The notes under the pieces were generated by a model, which ran no database searches, was not told the origin of the DNA, and saw only the letters and a program-made list of their open reading frames with translations. From contig JADJZR010000028.1 in assembly GCA_016715645.1 (NCBI GenBank), forward strand, positions 186,001-250,000: a DNA stretch of 64,000 nt, written 5' to 3'. This document shows, in pieces, positions 28,083 to 35,865 of the stretch. Source of the DNA: Elusimicrobiota bacterium (GTDB lineage: Bacteria > Elusimicrobiota > Elusimicrobia > FEN-1173). Numbering within the stretch: the first letter of the stretch is position 1; each line of letters starts with the position of its first letter. The position numbers and the translations under genes are program-made.

Positions 28083-28403
28083 ATGGAAATACTTCCAGGA
28101 GTGGGCGCGATGGGCGCCATTCCACCCGCCGTCACCGGTACACACAAGCTGGGTGGTGGAATGTTTCTGCGATCTGAAGAGAAGTCAATACGAGAGGTTG
28201 TTCTCCACTACACGATGACAAAACAAGGCCCCACGGTGGAAGAGCTGGACGCGGCCACACGAAAACCTGTCCGCGTCGTGTCGAAATCGGAAGCGCTGGA
28301 AATGATGCGGGAGATGCAACAAAAGTTATCTTCTCCGCCTCCGCGCGCTCCGGAACCGACCCCCGCCGCGGTCCCTGAAATCTCTGGAGGAAGAAATGCC
28401 TAA
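28083..28403 (+). CDS. Small flagellar-operon protein, possibly FlaG-like
   Basis: 106 residues; AAAGGAGG precedes the ATG. The middle (REVVLHYTMTKQGPTVEELD, then ATRKPVRVVSKSEALEMMREM) loosely follows the FlaG pattern of two strands with a D..T..V core followed by a helix. The C-terminus is Pro-rich. It lies between flagellin and fliD, where flaG often lies, and overlaps fliD by 8 bases. Similarity is too weak to name it firmly. Confidence 0.6.
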   Translation: MEILPGVGAMGAIPPAVTGTHKLGGGMFLRSEEKSIREVVLHYTMTKQGPTVEELDAATRKPVRVVSKSEALEMMREMQQKLSSPPPRAPEPTPAAVPEISGGRNA

Positions 28404-30549
28404 AATCGGTGGAATCGTTTCGGGGTTGGACACAGACACAATATTGGCCCAATTAAAAGCCATCGCCCAGCGGCCCATCACGAAACTGACGGCCCGCAAG
28501 GCCGAATTGGATACTCGAACCGCGGCATGGGACGCTATGGAAACGAAGTTTGTGGGACTTCGAACGGCCGCAAAGGCTCTTACGGACATGTTTGCCACGC
28601 GGCCCACGATGGTGACCTCCAGCGACACAGCTCTCCTCACCGCGAAAGTGACGGGCACAGCGGAAGTCGGGGTTCGTGTGGTGAAAGTGACTCAAACAGC
28701 GCGAGGCCAAGAGAGTATGTCCAACAACGTTGCCGCGGTGGACACGCCGGCCATGGCCGACGGGACCTTAACTTTAAAAGTTGGAAATGGGACGGTGGAT
28801 CAAGACCTAACCGGCGCCACGTTGCTCTCCGCGCTCAACAACGGCACGGGAGTCACCTTGGGGAGCATTCGTATCACAGACCGCAGTGGAGCCTTCGCGG
28901 TCATCGATTTGAGCGGTAACACCACGGTCCAGGACGTGCTCGACGATATCTCCGCCGCGGGAGGCGTGAACGTGACCGCGGTGCTTAACAGGGACGGAAC
29001 GGGCCTTATGATCCAGGACAACACGGGCCTTAGCACGGGCGGCCTGGTGGTGGCGGAAGAAGGCGGCACCACGGGGGCCTCTCTGGGCATCCTGGGATCG
29101 TCCAGCGCCGGAGAAGTGGTTGGCGGTGATTTGAATCCGCTCTATCAGGTCACGGTGAATGCCTCCAATAATACCCTGGAAGGATTGCGGGATGCTATCA
29201 ACGATCTCGGGGGGGCGTTCACGGCGTCGATCGTGAACGACGGCACGGCCACTCCTTACCGGTTGTCCATTGTGAGCAAATACACCGGTGATGCGTCGGA
29301 AATAGTGTTGACGTCTTCCGACCCGGGTTTCACGTTTACGGAAGTGCAGGCGGCTCAGGATGCCATCCTTCAAGTGGGGACCACCAACCCCCAGGAATTC
29401 CGAAGTCGGACCAATTCGTTCGATACCGTGATTCAAGGGATATCCCTAAAAGTCCTCGATGCGGATCCGACGAAAGCCATCAACGTCAATGTGATTTCCG
29501 CTGTGGGCGACGCGGTGGGGACCGTAAAGAATTTTATCGAGGCGTACAACACCATCGTAACGGGTGTCGCCGAACAGAACACCTACAATGCGGAAACCAA
29601 AACGAAAGGCGGAGCCTTGTTCAACAACCCCCTGCTTTCGTCCGCGTTGGCCGACCTCACCAACGGAATCACCGGGGCCGTGGAGGGTTTAACCACAACG
29701 GCGACTTCCATTTTCCAAATCGGTGTCAACGCCGGAAAGGGAGGGGTGCTGGAAGTCAACACCGCTACGCTCACCGATTGGATGACCAACCACTATGACG
29801 ATGTAAAAGCGCTCTTCAGCAGTTCTTTGAACGGGGCGTTGACGGCTGTTCGGTCCGCCAGCAGTACGGCCGCGGACTATGACGTCGATCGCGTGGCCAA
29901 TAACGTGACCGACCCCGCGCTTTTCGGTCCTTCAAGCGACGGTTGGATGGACGACACGCCGGGGGTCTTTTCCGACACGGTCGCGCTCCAGTTCGCGTCT
30001 CCGCGCACGATCACCCAAGCGGTGATCCACACCTTAAATACCGACGCAAACCCCGTGTCCAGTTGGGGGATCAAAGATTACGATGTCGAGGCGCTCCGCA
30101 TTGGAGCCAACCCCCTGGACGACGCGAGTTGGACCGTCCTGGCTTCGGTCCGAGGCAACACCCGGGGGGAGAATTCTCACCTGATCAACGCCTACACGAG
30201 CCAATTGCGCGTCAAAGTTTTGGCGTCGCACGCGGCGGATGAGCGGTCTCGGATTGTGGAGTTTGAAGCCTACGAAGCCACAGGGGCTTCCCGCCGCACA
30301 TCGGCGTTGGTCGCGCGGATATCCGACGACGCGGGGGGACTGTTTTCCACGGCGCGCGCACAAATCTCGGACGAAAAGGCTCGTCTCGAATCGCAAATAG
30401 AAGCGACCAACAGCCGGGTGGAACGGGAGATCGCTCGCATCGAAAAAACATTTATCCAGATGGAAAAAGCCATGTCGAAAAACCAGACCATGGCCACGGC
30501 TCTCAACAACGCCTTGAACCAAACCGCCGCCGCTCAATCGAGCCGGTAA
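28396..30549 (+). CDS. fliD: FliD, flagellar filament cap, with inserted discoidin-like domain
   Basis: 717 residues. The FliD N-terminal domain opens MPKIGGIVSGLDTDTIL and contains KPITKLTARKAELDTR-like text (RPITKLTARKAEL). Two flagellin-hook IN-type repeats follow in the middle, and the C-terminal FliD region spans TKGGALFNNPLLSSALADL to the final helices (EKARLESQIEATNSRVE, FIQMEKAMSKNQ). Between these helices, at about residues 490-630, sits an extra domain (VALQFASPRTITQAVIHT, SSWGIKDYDVEAL, SRIVEFEAY) with the look of an F5/8 type C (discoidin) module. FliD caps the filament and guides flagellin folding; the insert would project outward and could bind surfaces or glycans (inference). 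Confidence 0.93.
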   Translation: MPKIGGIVSGLDTDTILAQLKAIAQRPITKLTARKAELDTRTAAWDAMETKFVGLRTAAKALTDMFATRPTMVTSSDTALLTAKVTGTAEVGVRVVKVTQTARGQESMSNNVAAVDTPAMADGTLTLKVGNGTVDQDLTGATLLSALNNGTGVTLGSIRITDRSGAFAVIDLSGNTTVQDVLDDISAAGGVNVTAVLNRDGTGLMIQDNTGLSTGGLVVAEEGGTTGASLGILGSSSAGEVVGGDLNPLYQVTVNASNNTLEGLRDAINDLGGAFTASIVNDGTATPYRLSIVSKYTGDASEIVLTSSDPGFTFTEVQAAQDAILQVGTTNPQEFRSRTNSFDTVIQGISLKVLDADPTKAINVNVISAVGDAVGTVKNFIEAYNTIVTGVAEQNTYNAETKTKGGALFNNPLLSSALADLTNGITGAVEGLTTTATSIFQIGVNAGKGGVLEVNTATLTDWMTNHYDDVKALFSSSLNGALTAVRSASSTAADYDVDRVANNVTDPALFGPSSDGWMDDTPGVFSDTVALQFASPRTITQAVIHTLNTDANPVSSWGIKDYDVEALRIGANPLDDASWTVLASVRGNTRGENSHLINAYTSQLRVKVLASHAADERSRIVEFEAYEATGASRRTSALVARISDDAGGLFSTARAQISDEKARLESQIEATNSRVEREIARIEKTFIQMEKAMSKNQTMATALNNALNQTAAAQSSR

Positions 30550-30568
30550 TGATAGGGGGAGTTACACC

Positions 30569-30967
30569 ATGAACGCCTACGAGAAAAATTACCTGGCCCA
30601 TGAAGTCGAGTCGGCCTCGCCGGCCAAACAAATATTGATGCTCTACGATGGGTTCTTGCTTGCTGTTCGCAGAGCGGAAACCGAAATTGCCGCCAAAAAT
30701 GTGCCCGAGGCTCACCGTCAGCTTATAAAAGCCCAGGACATTATCGTGGCTCTTTCCAACAACCTTAACATGGAGCAAGGCGGCGTGATCGCCCAGAACC
30801 TCTTTTTGCTTTACGATTTTATGTATGAATCGTTGGTGCGCGCGAACCTGAAAAAAGATCCGGAACCCCTTCAAAAAGTGAAAGAAATAATGACCGACTT
30901 GCGCGACGCGTGGGACCACAGCGTCGTTCAAGGAAAACCGCCCCCCGTCTCCGCCGCCGCGGCCTAG
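30569..30967 (+). CDS. fliS: FliS, flagellin export chaperone
   Basis: 132 residues, the usual length, starting MNAYEKNYLAHEVESASP with the family motif KQILMLYDGFLLAVRRAE. It is all-helical (HRQLIKAQDIIVALSNNLN, LFLLYDFMYESLVRANL). FliS holds flagellin C-termini unfolded before export. It is the last gene of the fliC-fliD-fliS set, and a decayed second copy of its 3' end lies at 31290-31392. Confidence 0.96.
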   Translation: MNAYEKNYLAHEVESASPAKQILMLYDGFLLAVRRAETEIAAKNVPEAHRQLIKAQDIIVALSNNLNMEQGGVIAQNLFLLYDFMYESLVRANLKKDPEPLQKVKEIMTDLRDAWDHSVVQGKPPPVSAAAA

Positions 30968-30998
30968 GCTAAACTCTCCCCGAAATTGAAAAAATAAG

Positions 30999-31171
30999 GG
31001 CAACTACTCAGGGGTTTTCCCTCTCCTCTTGGGAGAGGGTAGGGTGAGGGAAAGGTTTTTCCGACGACACGAACGTCCATATCCCTCATCCGGCCCTCCG
31101 GGCCACCTTCTCCCAAGAGGAGAAGGAAAATCATTTTTATTGTCGAAGACAGACAACCCCTGGGTAGTTAC
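30999..31171. repeat. Interspersed palindromic repeat, full copy, after fliS
   Basis: The ends are GGCAACTACTCAGG and CCCTGGGTAGTTAC, complementary to each other. Inside are CCCTCTCCTCTTGGGAGAGG with a TAGGGTGAGGG tail and, inverted, CCCTCATCCGGCC with TTCTCCCAAGAGGAGAAGG. The element is a two-hairpin unit with inverted outer ends. Confidence 0.85.
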
Positions 31172-31190
31172 AAATAAAGTTTTACCTCTC

Positions 31191-31235
31191 GGTAAAGGGG
31201 ACGTTCTCAATTCGGTAAAGGGGACGTTCTCAATA
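31191..31235. repeat. Tandem direct repeat resembling transposase-element ends
   Basis: GGTAAAGGGGACGTTCTCAA occurs at 31191 and again at 31214 (period 23). AAAGGGGACG followed by CAATT resembles the end of the complete transposase element (AAAGGGGACGGAG..CAATT-like, offset). A degenerate inverted copy, AATTGAGAACACCCC, lies at 33161-33175. These are probably relics of a related element. Confidence 0.55.
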
Positions 31236-31289
31236 AATCAATTAATAGGGATCCCGCCACGCTCTACCGGCTTTCCACTATGAATAAGA

Positions 31290-31392
31290 GGAACCCCTCC
31301 AGAAAGTCAAAGAGATCTTAACCACGATCCGCGACGGCTGGGACGACGGCGTCGTCCAAGGCAAACTCCCGCCCGTCTCCATCGCCGCATAA
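31290..31392 (+). pseudogene. Remnant of a second fliS gene (3' end only)
   Basis: The last 33 codons read EPLQKVKEILTTIRDGWDDG, then VVQGKLPPVSIAA and stop, against EPLQKVKEIMTDLRDAWDHS and VVQGKPPPVSAAAA in the intact gene. Nucleotide identity is high but with many silent changes, so it is an old paralogue rather than a fresh duplication. Everything upstream of GAACCC has been replaced by repeat DNA. There is no start codon in frame. Confidence 0.8.
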
Positions 31393-31638
31393 TTGGATCG
31401 CCACTCTACCGCGTGGCTGCCGGGCTGGAGCCCGGCGCTCCATCCCCCATTTAATTTTACGCCGCGTCGGAGCCATTCCATAAAAAAAACATCCGAAGTA
31501 AGTCCTGGGCTTTTTGAACAGATCCCGCGCTTCCTAAATTGAACCGGCTTATTAATTATAAATGTTGGGCGCTTCACTTTTCGAGAGCCCGACAACGAGG
31601 TCTCTCTGTTTTTCCGATAAGGTCTCCCACAAAGACTG

Positions 31639-32257
31639 GTAACAGCGCAGGTCTCAGAAAAGAATTTCCCTCTCCCCTCGAATGTGCTCATCATGTCCCA
31701 CAACTTTTGCTGGACACCGGTTAACAAAGGTGAGGGGGTTGCGGTTTTAGGGTGGATCTTTGGTCTTTCGATTCCCCATAAGGCGTTATGAGCACGACGT
31801 TTTGACGGCAGTGGTGCGGCCCGTTGTGCCGGCGATAGGCCGTTGAGCCGAGCCGGTCTCGCTTTGGCGGCGGAGCCGCCAGAGGCCGGGCACGGCGATT
31901 CTGCCGTGCCACGTGAGGGCCGCCCGTCAAAACGGCGCGCGCAAGCCGCTCGGGGTGCCCTTTCTTTTGGTTCCTTTTCTTTGGGCATGCAAAGAAAAGG
32001 AACCCGGGTGCAGGGCGGAGCGCCTGCCGGGGGTTGGAGGGGGTGGAACCCCTTTGCTGTGATACCATCTTCAAAAAACGAGGGAAACCCAAACGGTCCG
32101 GGAATGGCATACCGGTGTCCAGCGAAAGTTATGGGTAAGGATCAGCCTCGAATGTGAGGGGGGCTTCTTCCCTCGATACTGACGACCCCCTCCTCCGGCC
32201 TTCGGCCACCTTTTCCCTCGGGGGGAGAAGGAACCTCAGGGGGGCCTGAGTCGTTAC
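31639..32257. repeat. Interspersed palindromic repeat split by a transposon insertion
   Basis: The left outer end GGTAACAGCGCAGG is at 31639 and the right outer end CCTGAGTCGTTAC at about 32246-32257. The left half runs to TTTCCCTCTCCCCTCGAATGTG at 31686. The right half resumes with GAGGGGGG and the CTCCGGCCTTCGGCC hairpin. Joined, the halves restore a palindrome CCCCTC-GAATGT-GAGGGG. From 31393 to 32258 there is no gene. The interval holds this repeat, its insertion and a small hairpin, GCCGGGCTGGAGCCCGGC, at 31419-31436. Confidence 0.7.
31687..32145. mobile_element. Non-autonomous transposon (MITE-like) with terminal inverted repeats and 11-bp target duplication
   Basis: The inner 25 bases of the ends (31697-31721 and 32111-32135) are inverted copies with two mismatches, core GCTGGACACCGGT, and weaker similarity extends about 10 bases outward on each side. 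The unit is flanked by the direct repeat CCTCGAATGTG at 31676-31686 and 32146-32156. Inside is a 14-bp-stem hairpin (GGTTCCTTTTCTTT, 31969-32004) and no credible gene; the open frames present on both strands read as palindromic, low-complexity text. Confidence 0.8.
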
Positions 32258-32258
32258 G

Positions 32259-33095
32259 TTACATGAGGGTCTGCAGGAATGTTAAGGCGGGGGCGACGTG
32301 GATTCCTTCGGGTGTTTGATACTCTTTTTTCCCACGGGCGGAAATTTGCCAGGCGTCGGCTTTGGGGTAACGGCGCTTGAGATAGAAAAGCGTTGGATTC
32401 ACCGGACCCTCTGACCATTTGCATTCCACCAGGCTCAACGGCTGGCCGTCCTCCGTGATGACAAAATCCACCTCGCGTCCATCCACGTCCCGAAAATAGC
32501 GAAGCTCTAAATCCCGGCCCTCGGTGTCCACGTGGTAGTCCACCCACTTCAAAAGATGAGCGGCCACCATATTTTCAAATCGGGGTCCCTCCTCGGGAAC
32601 GAGTGCCCAGTTGTAGTGGTAATGTTTTTGCTCTTTTTTGACGGCCCTTAATTTGGGCCCTCCCAAGGGGGGCAAACGGAATATCGCGTAGGTCCGTTCA
32701 AAAACAACAATCCAGCGAGAGAGAGTTTTATGGCTGACCTGAAGATCTTACCGTAAGGCGTTGATGGACAGGGGACTCCCCACTAACCGAGGAAGCCTCA
32801 GAGCCAGAAGTTCCATTTGACCAAGATCCTGCAGGCCTTTTAAATAATTCCGCCAGCTCCGGTATTTGTGGATTTCGTCAAACAGGAGAGGAGAGGTGTT
32901 GGGAAGTTCCCGCGAGAGGATGATTTCCCGGTGTTCCGGCACATCCCAATTGAGATAGCCGGAGGAGGACGTCAGAAGGAATTTTCCCAAAGTCGTTTTT
33001 CCCACTTGGCGGGGTCCGCCCACAAAAACCATCTTTCGCTCCAGGTCCTTGCGAATGGGACCCTTCCAAATAGCGGGAGAGATCTTTTTTTACAT
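32259..33095 (-). pseudogene. Decayed DUF4143-type AAA ATPase
   Basis: Recognisable pieces: KISPAIWKGPIRKDLERKMV, Walker A GGPRQVGKTTL, Walker B LLFDEIHKYRSWRNYLKGL, then a jump straight to GQMELLALRLPRLVGS and a C-terminal nuclease-like fold (GREVDFVITEDGQPLSLVECKW). Compared with the intact relative at 35866-37083, about 120 residues are missing after YLKG. The second codon is TAA (ATG TAA at 33090-33095), and another in-frame TAA follows SINALR at about 32754. It is therefore a pseudogene with two stops and an internal deletion. Fragments of 94 and 138 codons remain open. Confidence 0.85.
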
Positions 33096-33125
33096 TCTTA
33101 GTATACGAGTAAATTCACCCTCTGT

Positions 33126-33175
33126 CAAAAATACGCGCTTGTATTTTTGAGGGCGGGTAAAATTGAGAACACCCC
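33126..33175. repeat. Hairpin and inverted relic of a transposase-element end
   Basis: CAAAAATAC-GCGCTT-GTATTTTTG is a perfect 9-bp stem at 33126-33149, just upstream of the dead ATPase. AATTGAGAACACCCC at 33161-33175 is an inverted degenerate match to the direct repeats at 31191-31235. The remaining bases up to 33260 show nothing recognisable. Confidence 0.5.
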
Positions 33176-33260
33176 AACGTGAGAGATCGTCCCCCCGGCG
33201 GTTGCCGGGTGATTTGACCTTTCCAGTATGAACTATGGAAAAGTTAAGACTAACCCATAT

Positions 33261-33435
33261 GTAACCGTTCAGGCCCAGTGGTGTCTCCGACGACAAAGAA
33301 AGATTTTCCTTCTCCTCTTGGGAGAAGGTGGCCCGGAGGGCCGGATGAGGGGAATGGGCGCTCGTATTCTCGGAAAAACGTGTCCCTCACCCTGCCCTCT
33401 CCCAAGAGGAGAGGGAAAGGCACATGAACGGTTAC
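33261..33435. repeat. Interspersed palindromic repeat, full copy
   Basis: The outer ends GTAACCGTTCAGG and GAACGGTTAC are inverted copies. The inner hairpins are CCTTCTCCTCTTGGGAGAAGG (with GTGGCCCGGAGGGCCGGATGAGG) and CCCTCTCCCAAGAGGAGAGGG, in opposite orientation to the copy at 30999-31171. From here to 33540 there is only a short GC palindrome. Confidence 0.85.
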
Positions 33436-33540
33436 ACCCATATTACGGTCTAGAAAAGTCAGAAGAGCCGGGCGGGAGCCAGGCGCTCCCAAAGGGCAAA
33501 GGAGGAGGGGTTGTCTCATTGAATTTTGAAAGGGCCTCTT

Positions 33541-33960
33541 TTACTGGAACGGGTTTACGATCTCTAAAAAACCGAGACGGTGGCCCGCTTGCAGGTCTTC
33601 CGAATAGAGTCGTCGACAGGACCCCCTGCGCGCGGCGGCGATGATCAGACTGTCCCAGTAGGAATATTTATGTTTGATTTTTAAATCCACCGCTTCCAGG
33701 ACAAGGTCCGCATCGATGTCGACCAGGGTGGCCGCGCGAAGAATCTCGAGTTCTTCCCGCGCTTTCGCCGGGGGTAATGGGTGTTTAATCTTCTGTGTGA
33801 TCGTCACAAAGAATTCACTTAATACCTGCGCCGAGAGAACAAGCCGATCTTCCATCAGTCCCTTCAAAATGAGTGCCCGTGCTTGATTGCCCTTTTGTGT
33901 TTCGGAAATGTCATGGGCGTAAACCAGGACGTTGGTGTCCACGAAATATTTATCGGCCAT
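33541..33960 (-). CDS. PIN-domain ribonuclease toxin (VapC-like)
   Basis: 139 residues from MADKYFVDTNVLVYAHD; four upstream codons also read through. PIN acidic residues are present: Asp in FVDTNVLVY, Glu in LSEFFVTI, Asp in YWDSLIIAAA and a late SEDL. VapC toxins cut tRNA or rRNA. It overlaps the small upstream gene by 11 bases, giving the usual antitoxin-toxin operon. Confidence 0.9.
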   Translation of the reverse strand: MADKYFVDTNVLVYAHDISETQKGNQARALILKGLMEDRLVLSAQVLSEFFVTITQKIKHPLPPAKAREELEILRAATLVDIDADLVLEAVDLKIKHKYSYWDSLIIAAARRGSCRRLYSEDLQAGHRLGFLEIVNPFQ

Positions 33961-34183
33961 GAAGGTCCTCACGGTTCCAATGAATACGGCCTACCACGAC
34001 CCCGGACGATTCCCAAATCTTCGTCAGCCGAGCCAGAGAGGCCCCTTTTTTCATTTCTTCCTTCGTAACGATCGATTTTAAAAAACGTCGAATCAAACCC
34101 GAGAGAGTTGTGCCTTTCTCCAAGGCCACTTTTCGAGCTTTCCGGAGAAGATGGTCGTCAATCACCATGGTGATGTTGGGCAT
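33950..34183 (-). CDS. Ribbon-helix-helix antitoxin partner of the PIN toxin
   Basis: 77 residues starting MPNITMVIDDHLLRKARKVA; AAAGGAG is upstream. The N-terminal strand and helices (VIDDHLLRKARKVALEKG, TLSGLIRRFLKSI) fit a ribbon-helix-helix DNA-binding fold; the C-terminus (VVVGRIHWNREDLHGR) would wrap the toxin. It would also repress the operon. Confidence 0.8.
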   Translation of the reverse strand: MPNITMVIDDHLLRKARKVALEKGTTLSGLIRRFLKSIVTKEEMKKGASLARLTKIWESSGVVVGRIHWNREDLHGR

Positions 34184-34278
34184 GGGAAGCTCCTTTCGTT
34201 TAATTCCTACTCCACATTTTATGTGAAAAGAACAAAATTTTGTCGAGACTTTTTTAATCCGCCCGGCCAGGGTGTAGC

Positions 34279-35436
34279 CTAAACAGGGAACTGGGCAGTT
34301 AGCTCTCCCGACCAGAGTTCTTCCAAAAATTGGGTCCAAGGAATCGCTCTCACTCCCTCAAACCGTTGGGGGGTGGGATCTCGTGAGACCAAAAGTCGAT
34401 TGATCCCGGGATATTCCTCGCCGAAGGCTTTCAGCCCCCGCAGATGCGCGTTGGTGATTTCGGTTGTGGATTTGACTTCCACCGCCAGGTGATGGCCCAA
34501 CACAAAATCCACTTCGTATTGCGACGTTGTCCGCCAATAAGAGACCGGATAATTCAACCCCGAATAGTGCGCGTGCGCTTTCAATTCCTGAAAAAGAAAG
34601 TGTTCAAACGCTTTGCCGAAAGCCTCTGTCCGCGGGGTCATGTCGCCGCGTTGAAGCAAATAATTGGCCAACCCGACGTCGAAGAAGTAAAACCGCGGCG
34701 CGCTCACCGTCCGTCGTTTGGGCCGGGCCTGATACGCCGGAACAATCCGTCCGACCAACGTTTCGACCAGGATGTCAAAGTACTCCGCCACTGTGGGAAC
34801 GCTAATCCCGCATTCGCGGGCAATGTTGGTTTGATTCACCGCTTCGCCGTTGGTGACCGCCGCGACTTCCAAAAACCGTGAAAACGTTGGGATGCGCCGT
34901 TGGCGCGCTTCGGCGGCGATTTCTTCTTTAAGATAATCTCCCACATACGCCGACATTGCCGGAGAAGAGGCTCCCAACTGGTAATGCCTCGGAAGCAAGC
35001 CATAGGTCAACGCCCGTTCCAACTGAAAGTGAGGGATTTCTTTCCACACCAAGGGGAACATTTCATATCGGAGCGCACGTCCCCCCAGCAGGTTCGCTCC
35101 CGCCCGTTTTAATTTTCGCGGACTTGACCCGGAGAGGATAAAGGAAATTCCCAGGTTCACGATCATCCATTGAATTTCTGGAAGCAAGTCGGGGACCAGT
35201 TGAACTTCATCGATAAGGACGGGGGTTCCCTTTGGGGGAGGCGTTTCCGCGAGTTCCGCTCTTAATTGTGAGGGGCGGCGGCTGTATTTCTCAAACACAT
35301 CGGAAAGAAGAAAATCGTAGCACGGCGAGTGCGCAAAGAGCGTCTTGAGGAGAGTGCTTTTCCCCGTTTGTCGAGCCCCCCACAAAAAAGCGCTCTCGTT
35401 TCCCCTGTTTATGAGTTTCTGGAGTCTATTGAACAT
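34279..35436 (-). CDS. AAA ATPase with DUF4143 domain
   Basis: 385 residues. Walker A is GARQTGKSTLL (about 20-30) and Walker B VLIDEVQLV (about 73-81), with an arginine-rich sensor region (LSGSSPRKLKRAG). A winged-helix region (VNQTNIARECGISVPTVAEYF) is followed by a DUF4143 nuclease-like C-terminus (YEVDFVLGHHLAVEVKST, the D..ExK pattern). The family is abundant in accessory DNA; its cellular role is not established, with defence or plasmid functions proposed. It is separate in sequence from the ATPase at 35866-37083. Confidence 0.88.
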   Translation of the reverse strand: MFNRLQKLINRGNESAFLWGARQTGKSTLLKTLFAHSPCYDFLLSDVFEKYSRRPSQLRAELAETPPPKGTPVLIDEVQLVPDLLPEIQWMIVNLGISFILSGSSPRKLKRAGANLLGGRALRYEMFPLVWKEIPHFQLERALTYGLLPRHYQLGASSPAMSAYVGDYLKEEIAAEARQRRIPTFSRFLEVAAVTNGEAVNQTNIARECGISVPTVAEYFDILVETLVGRIVPAYQARPKRRTVSAPRFYFFDVGLANYLLQRGDMTPRTEAFGKAFEHFLFQELKAHAHYSGLNYPVSYWRTTSQYEVDFVLGHHLAVEVKSTTEITNAHLRGLKAFGEEYPGINRLLVSRDPTPQRFEGVRAIPWTQFLEELWSGELTAQFPV

Positions 35437-35564
35437 GTAAGTGATTCCATCATTATTTCATGAAATTTTAAACAGAATACTTACACTTTCATCAATCATA
35501 CCTTGAGGGCACTCCTCCCAGGAGAGAATTTTTTCCGGGGTGTCACCGTGGGGAGGGGGCACAC

Positions 35565-35731
35565 GTTAGGACCCGCGCAAAAATAACTTCACATTTTCTC
35601 CGGCGGCTTTTGGCCTGCGCCTTTGCGCCGCTCGGCTTACATACCCCACGGTATGCGCGCCTCGCGTCGCTTCGGCTCGGCTCAAAATCCGCTCGGATAA
35701 AATGTAAATTTATTTTTGCGCGGGCCCTAAC
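35565..35731. repeat. 167-bp palindromic element with 33-bp inverted ends
   Basis: 35565-35597 and 35699-35731 are inverted copies with about three mismatches (core CGCGCAAAAATAA). Between them lie CATACCCCACGGTATG and a GC-rich arm with CTTCGGCTCGGCTC. No coding potential or target duplication was found. The rest of the 35437-35865 gap shows only AT-rich DNA. Confidence 0.75.
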
Positions 35732-35865
35732 TTGTCCCGGCAAATTGAATAATCAAACTCCGTTGCGAGCTCGAAAAGAAACCAGTTAAACTTCGTCTTT
35801 TCTTCTTCCGAAAAGAAGAAGTCTTCGTGCGAGATCAGCGGTTTTGCGTGTTCGTTCGGGGCGGT

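Noticed and set aside
31278..31988. A 236-codon minus-strand frame
   Set aside because: It runs through the fliS relic antisense, a repeat and the MITE; composition is not protein-like.
31721..32157. Open frames of about 104 and 129 codons on opposite strands in the repeat zone
   Set aside because: They lie inside the MITE-like unit, read as Arg/Pro/Gly-rich text mirrored on both strands, and have no ribosome site. The palindrome explains them.
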